Shown here one piece after another: positions 5,766 to 8,469 of a DNA stretch of 8,469 nucleotides. The notes below the pieces were generated by a model. It was not told the DNA's origin, did no database searches, and saw nothing but the letters and a program-made list of their open reading frames with translations. How positions within the stretch are numbered: position 1 is the stretch's first letter; each line of letters begins with the position of its first letter. Origin of the DNA: Treponema sp. (GTDB lineage Bacteria > Spirochaetota > Spirochaetia > Treponematales > Treponemataceae). Position numbers and translations under genes: made by a program. The stretch is taken from positions 1 through 8,469 of the forward strand of contig JAGABO010000185.1 of the NCBI GenBank assembly GCA_017614655.1, given 5' to 3'.

Positions 5766-6541
5766 CCGCACTCGAAAAATACTACAATAAATTCAATGAA
5801 GACCACCGGCTTACAACAAGGCACGGCACGGTGGAGTTTGAAGTTTCGGTTCATCATATAAAACGTTATCTTGCAGAAAACAAAAATGCGCGTCTTCTGG
5901 ACCTGGGCTGCGGAACAGGACGGTATTCACTTTATTTTAATTCTCTCGGCTATGACGTAACGGCCGTTGAACCTGTTAAAAGAAATCTTGATGTTCTTCT
6001 TTCGAAGCACACGAATATAAAATGTTTTAACGGAAACGCCCTTGATTTAAAAATGTTTGATGATGATGTTTTTGATTTTACGATTATGTTCGGACCTCTT
6101 TATCATCTGCACGGAAACGATAAAATCCGCGCCTTAAAGGAAGCCTCGCGCGTTACAAAAAAAGACGGCATTATTTTTACGGCTCATCTTATGAATGAAT
6201 ACGCAATGCTCCGTTACTGTTTCTGCGAAGAGCGCATTTCTAAACTGCTTCAGGAAAAAAGCGTTACGGAAAATTTTAAATGCGAAGATAAGGAAGATGA
6301 ACTTTATTCTTATGTGCGACTTGAAGACATTGATGTACTTAACGAAGCAGCCGGTCTTACACGCATAGAAATGTTTGCACCGGACGGACCTTCTGATTAC
6401 ATGCGGCGCGAGCTTAATGCAATGAGCGAAGAAACCTTCAGGCTTTTTATCGAGTATCAGAAAAGCGTAAGCCTCCGTAAGGAACTTCTGGGTGCCTCTT
6501 CCCACGTAGTTGATGTTCTTAGAAATACAAAAGCTTCTTAA
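5762..6541 (+). CDS. Class I SAM-dependent methyltransferase, substrate unknown
   Basis: A 259-residue cytoplasmic methyltransferase with a Rossmann-type SAM-binding fold. Motif I is LLDLGCGTGRYSL (45-57), and AVEP has the acidic Glu70 expected to bind the SAM ribose. NGNALDLKMFDDDVFDFTIM (90-109) covers motifs II/III, followed by FGPLYHLH (110-117), then LKEASRVTKKDGIIFTAHLMNE. The N-terminal YYNKFNEDHRLTTRHGTVEFE and the GPLYHL block resemble a widespread, uncharacterised family of small bacterial methyltransferases. The C-terminal part after about residue 165 is less conserved and probably holds the substrate site, so I cannot name the substrate. The start is supported by GAGGAAAG at 5748-5755, inside the Hpt gene. 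The two genes overlap by four bases (ATGA) and are surely co-transcribed. The 3' end overlaps the convergent TatD gene by 23 bases. Confidence 0.88.
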   Translation: MTALEKYYNKFNEDHRLTTRHGTVEFEVSVHHIKRYLAENKNARLLDLGCGTGRYSLYFNSLGYDVTAVEPVKRNLDVLLSKHTNIKCFNGNALDLKMFDDDVFDFTIMFGPLYHLHGNDKIRALKEASRVTKKDGIIFTAHLMNEYAMLRYCFCEERISKLLQEKSVTENFKCEDKEDELYSYVRLEDIDVLNEAAGLTRIEMFAPDGPSDYMRRELNAMSEETFRLFIEYQKSVSLRKELLGASSHVVDVLRNTKAS

Positions 6542-7274
6542 AATTATCTGCAATTTTTTCTTCAAGAAAAGCAGCTTCCGTATTTTTTATAAAGACGGCT
6601 TTTTCGTATACATCCTTTATCTGTGCAGGAAGCGTAAACTCTTCGTTTTTAAGAGTCATAAACGGCGCATCGGTTTCAAAGAAAAGTCTTTCTTCCGGAA
6701 GTTTTCTCACAAGTTCAAGAGCTTTGGGACTGTCTTTAAGAAGATTTTTTCCAATGCAGAAATACGCGTTTATTCCTTTTTTTAAAATGCTTTCCGCTTC
6801 AAAAAGATTTCCGCCGAAGCCGTGGAAAAGCACGCACGGAAGTTTTTTTAAGCCGCCTGCATATTTAAAAATTACGTCCAGGGCTTTTCTTAAATGCAGT
6901 ACCACCGGAACTGAATATTTTTGAGAAAGGTTTAAAATTTCATTAAAGGCTTTTTCCTGTTCAGAAAGATTTTTCCGTTCAGAATCGTCAAAAAAATCAA
7001 ATCCGGCCTCTCCCGTGCAGAAAAGAGTTTTTTCTTTAAGCCCTTCTTCTATAAAGGCAAGGTTTCTTAAATCCGGAAAAAGCGGGTGAAGTCCTCCTGC
7101 AATAAGAACCTGGCCGCTTAGTTTTTCTTTAATTGAAAGTGTAGTTAAAAGTTCTTCTTTTGAAAAAACAGATGTGAGGCCCGCATAGTCTTTTACGGAA
7201 GCATTCAATGAAAAAACTGCATCTTCTGATTTTTTAAGGCATTCTGCAAGATGAACATGTGCGTCAAACAGCAT
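6519..7274 (-). CDS. TatD-family metal-dependent hydrolase (putative deoxyribonuclease)
   Basis: A 251-residue amidohydrolase-fold protein of the TatD family; characterised members are Mg-dependent 3'-5' exonucleases or DNases. All expected metal ligands are visible: His6 and His8 in FDAHVHL, Glu89 in GEAGFDFF (family GEiGLDy), His127 in VVLHLRKA, His151 in FHGFGGN, and Asp202 in FFETDAPFM. GGLHP (60-64) is also typical. Length is close to the usual 255-265. The frame is open to a GTG at 7316, but that start has no Shine-Dalgarno. ATG 7274 has GGAGGAAG (7288-7281) six bases upstream and begins right at the domain, so it is chosen. There is no signal peptide. The gene is convergent with and overlaps the methyltransferase by 23 bases, and is divergent from the small gene at 7385. 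The family is certain; the true substrate is not, as TatD proteins are often only broadly annotated. Confidence 0.92.
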   Translation of the reverse strand: MLFDAHVHLAECLKKSEDAVFSLNASVKDYAGLTSVFSKEELLTTLSIKEKLSGQVLIAGGLHPLFPDLRNLAFIEEGLKEKTLFCTGEAGFDFFDDSERKNLSEQEKAFNEILNLSQKYSVPVVLHLRKALDVIFKYAGGLKKLPCVLFHGFGGNLFEAESILKKGINAYFCIGKNLLKDSPKALELVRKLPEERLFFETDAPFMTLKNEEFTLPAQIKDVYEKAVFIKNTEAAFLEEKIADNFKKLLYF

Positions 7275-7280
7275 TCCGGT

Positions 7281-7288
7281 CTTCCTCC
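7281..7288 (-). promoter_or_regulatory. Shine-Dalgarno that decides the TatD start
   Basis: GGAGGAAG on the minus strand lies six bases before ATG 7274-7272. It argues against the longer GTG start at 7316, which would put 14 non-family residues in front of the conserved FDAHVHL. Confidence 0.8.
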
Positions 7289-7341
7289 GTAAGACTTCCG
7301 TAAGGTTAAAAAACACTAAACCTTTTTTTCAGAAAGCCGAA

Positions 7342-7349
7342 AATATAAT
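7342..7349. promoter_or_regulatory. Overlapping back-to-back -10 elements in the TatD / small-gene divergent region
   Basis: AATATAAT reads TATAAT on the plus strand (7344-7349) and TATATT on the minus strand (7347-7342), each a good -10. The plus-strand start would be near 7356, about 28 bases before the ATG at 7385. The minus-strand start would be near 7335, about 60 bases before the TatD ATG. I see no convincing -35 for either. This is a motif observation only. Confidence 0.4.
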
Positions 7350-7371
7350 CAGCACGATAGTTCAGAAAAAA

Positions 7372-7377
7372 AAGGAG
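7372..7377 (+). promoter_or_regulatory. Shine-Dalgarno that decides the start of the 72-residue protein
   Basis: AAGGAG ends seven bases before ATG 7385. An in-frame GTG at 7379 is only one base from it and is too close to be used, so the ATG is chosen. Confidence 0.75.
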
Positions 7378-7384
7378 CGTGTCT

Positions 7385-7603
7385 ATGGAAAGTTATACAT
7401 TAAAAAGCATAGGAAAGGCTACTGATTATCTTACAATCGTCCGTGAAACCGAAGACGGCTATGCTGTCCGCATCGTTCGTGACAAGGACGGCTATAATGA
7501 AATTACAAATGATTTCATTTCCAGGTCACTTTTTGAAACCTGCATCCGCACCGGCTACCTTACAAAAATTGCAAATCCGGAAGAAATTGCTTTAGGAGCT
7601 TAA
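7385..7603 (+). CDS. Small 72-residue protein of unknown function
   Basis: I do not recognise a family. The protein is soluble with no signal peptide or membrane segment. It starts MESYTLKSIGKATDYLTIV, then shows alternating strand-like stretches with two DGY turns (DGYAVRIVRDKDGYNEI), then a mixed helix around FISRSLFETCIRTGYL, with one Cys. The likely fold is a small beta sheet with one helix. It is probably a real gene: it has a good -10 (7344-7349), a good Shine-Dalgarno, ordinary codon use, and no better open frame on either strand across 7385-7590. Its last 12 bases overlap the end of the convergent miaA gene. It stands alone, so the context gives no hint of function; a small regulatory or adaptor protein is a guess. 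Confidence 0.7.
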   Translation: MESYTLKSIGKATDYLTIVRETEDGYAVRIVRDKDGYNEITNDFISRSLFETCIRTGYLTKIANPEEIALGA

Positions 7604-8469
7604 GGCTTCTTCTATAATTTTCCGGGCGGCTTCAAATCTTTCTGCCTTGCCCGGTACTTCCGGAAGCCAGTGTATTTTGCATCCCTTCCGTTCCATTCCG
7701 CGAAACCAGGTTTCCTGCCTTTTAGCAAACTGATTGATGGCATGGTTCAGCAGTTCCGTCATCTCTTCTTTACTTCCGATTTTTCCTTCAAGATAAAGGC
7801 TTACATAACGGTATTCAAGTCCGAGTTTTTCGAGCCGTTCCCAGGAAGCACCTTCCTTATGAAGCTTTTCTACTTCATCAATCATTCCGCCTTCAATTCG
7901 TTCAAGCAGGCGTTTCTTTATGTTTTCATGAAGCATCGGCCGGGAAAGAGTCGTTCCAAGAACAAGCGGCTTTATGTCCGGACGCGGAGGAAGCGTTTTT
8001 CTGAGCTCGGCACATTCCGGGCTTTTCATAAAGAGTTCAATTTCGATTGCACGCACAACCCTTTCACGCAGAAGGAGGTCGCTTTTGTTGTGAAGGTCAG
8101 GTTTAAGTTTTAAAAGCTGCTGTCCAAGTTCTTCAAGACTTTTTTCTTCGAGTTCAAGACGCAGCGTTTTGTTTTCCGGAACCGGCACAAAATCATAGCC
8201 GCGTAAAACTGCATCAAGGTACATGCCCGTTCCGCCGACTACAAAGGCTGTCTGATTTTTTTTCCTGATTGAATCAAAGACTCTGTAAAAATCCGTCTGA
8301 TAGCTGAATACGTTGTACTCTTCTTTAAGCGTTGCAATATCAATCAGATGATAGGGAATCTGCTTTGTAAACTGTGTGCCGTTATCATCAGTTTTTAAAA
8401 CCGTATATTCTGATATGTCTTGTCCGCGTCCGATATCAAGACCTTTGTAAACCTGCCTCGAGTCTGCGC
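7592..8469 (-). CDS. miaA: tRNA dimethylallyltransferase MiaA, N-terminus cut by the right edge
   Basis: MiaA transfers the dimethylallyl group of DMAPP to N6 of A37 in tRNAs reading codons that start with U, giving i6A37. The frame is open to the window edge, giving 291 visible residues; about 35-40 are missing, including the ATP/DMAPP-binding P-loop. The visible part begins ADSRQVYKGLDIG (catalytic-Asp region), then IPYHLIDI, VVGGTGMYLDAVLRG, LRERVVRAIEIE, a middle basic stretch, EGGMIDEVEKL, LGLEYRYVSLYLEG, and INQFAKRQETWFRGMERKG near the C-terminus. An ATG at 8224 lies inside the conserved GGTGMY motif and is not the start. The spacer DIGRGQDISEY...IPYHLIDI...EYNVFSYQ.DF and GLEYRYVSLYLEG resemble, from memory, Bacteroidota MiaA more than the proteobacterial DIGTAKP form. 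The stop overlaps the convergent small gene by 12 bases. Confidence 0.95.
   Translation of the reverse strand, partial: ADSRQVYKGLDIGRGQDISEYTVLKTDDNGTQFTKQIPYHLIDIATLKEEYNVFSYQTDFYRVFDSIRKKNQTAFVVGGTGMYLDAVLRGYDFVPVPENKTLRLELEEKSLEELGQQLLKLKPDLHNKSDLLLRERVVRAIEIELFMKSPECAELRKTLPPRPDIKPLVLGTTLSRPMLHENIKKRLLERIEGGMIDEVEKLHKEGASWERLEKLGLEYRYVSLYLEGKIGSKEEMTELLNHAINQFAKRQETWFRGMERKGCKIHWLPEVPGKAERFEAARKIIEEALSS

Noticed and set aside
6134..6565. 143-codon minus-strand open frame
   Set aside because: It is antisense to the methyltransferase and has no start signal or recognisable motif.
6548..6574. Possible hairpin CTGC...GCAG with TTTTC/GAAAA inner stem downstream of the methyltransferase
   Set aside because: The stem is AT-rich and contains a bulge, the U-run starts about seven bases after it, and it lies inside TatD codons that fit the family. 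Too weak to call a terminator.
7670..8113. 147-codon plus-strand open frame
   Set aside because: It lies entirely antisense to miaA, whose conserved motifs are clear.
1..8469. CRISPR array, insertion sequence, prophage, toxin-antitoxin or defence operon
   Set aside because: I found no regularly spaced repeats, transposase, integrase, target duplications or known defence domains. The Hpt/methyltransferase pair lacks any effector that would suggest defence.

Overview
This window reads as an ordinary, densely packed chromosomal stretch of a host-associated spirochaete, most likely a Treponema. The assignment rests on the low-to-moderate GC with long A/T runs, a DUF2259-type secreted protein, a lipoprotein with a relaxed signal sequence, and an oversized signal peptidase I of a kind I recall from treponemes. 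It is inferred from protein character, not from a marker RNA. I see no tRNA, rRNA, CRISPR array, insertion sequence or phage gene. No gene-free stretch reaches 300 bases; the longest, at 7275-7384, is about 110.

Layout. Positions 1-386 (minus) hold the first 128 codons of a polytopic membrane protein that runs off the left edge. A divergent gap leads to two plus-strand genes for exported proteins: a DUF2259 protein (475-1188) and a lipoprotein with an Ig-like domain followed by a lamin-tail-like domain (1249-2424). Facing them is a minus-strand cluster, transcribed as a large signal peptidase I (3476-5350), then thioredoxin (3138-3449), then a DTW-domain tRNA aminocarboxypropyltransferase (2455-3138). 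The last two share a TGATG stop/start junction. Divergent from the signal peptidase is a plus-strand pair: a stand-alone Hpt phosphotransfer protein (5433-5765) and a class I SAM methyltransferase (5762-6541), joined by an ATGA overlap. A TatD-family hydrolase (6519-7274, minus) converges on the methyltransferase with a 23-base overlap. It is divergent from a 72-residue protein of unknown function (7385-7603, plus). That gene overlaps by 12 bases the 3' end of miaA (7592-8469, minus), which is cut by the right edge before its P-loop.

How the genes fit together. Most are housekeeping: protein export and signal-peptide cleavage, thiol redox, and two tRNA modification enzymes (acp3U by the DTW protein, i6A37 by MiaA). 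No multi-gene defence or biosynthetic system is visible. The features most worth a second look are the Hpt/methyltransferase coupling, the roughly 260-residue cysteine-containing insertion in the signal peptidase, the Ig/lamin-tail lipoprotein, the Bacteroidota-like signatures in MiaA, and the small unknown protein. Several start codons were moved from the longest possible reading frame to the one with a well-placed Shine-Dalgarno; these are noted entry by entry.
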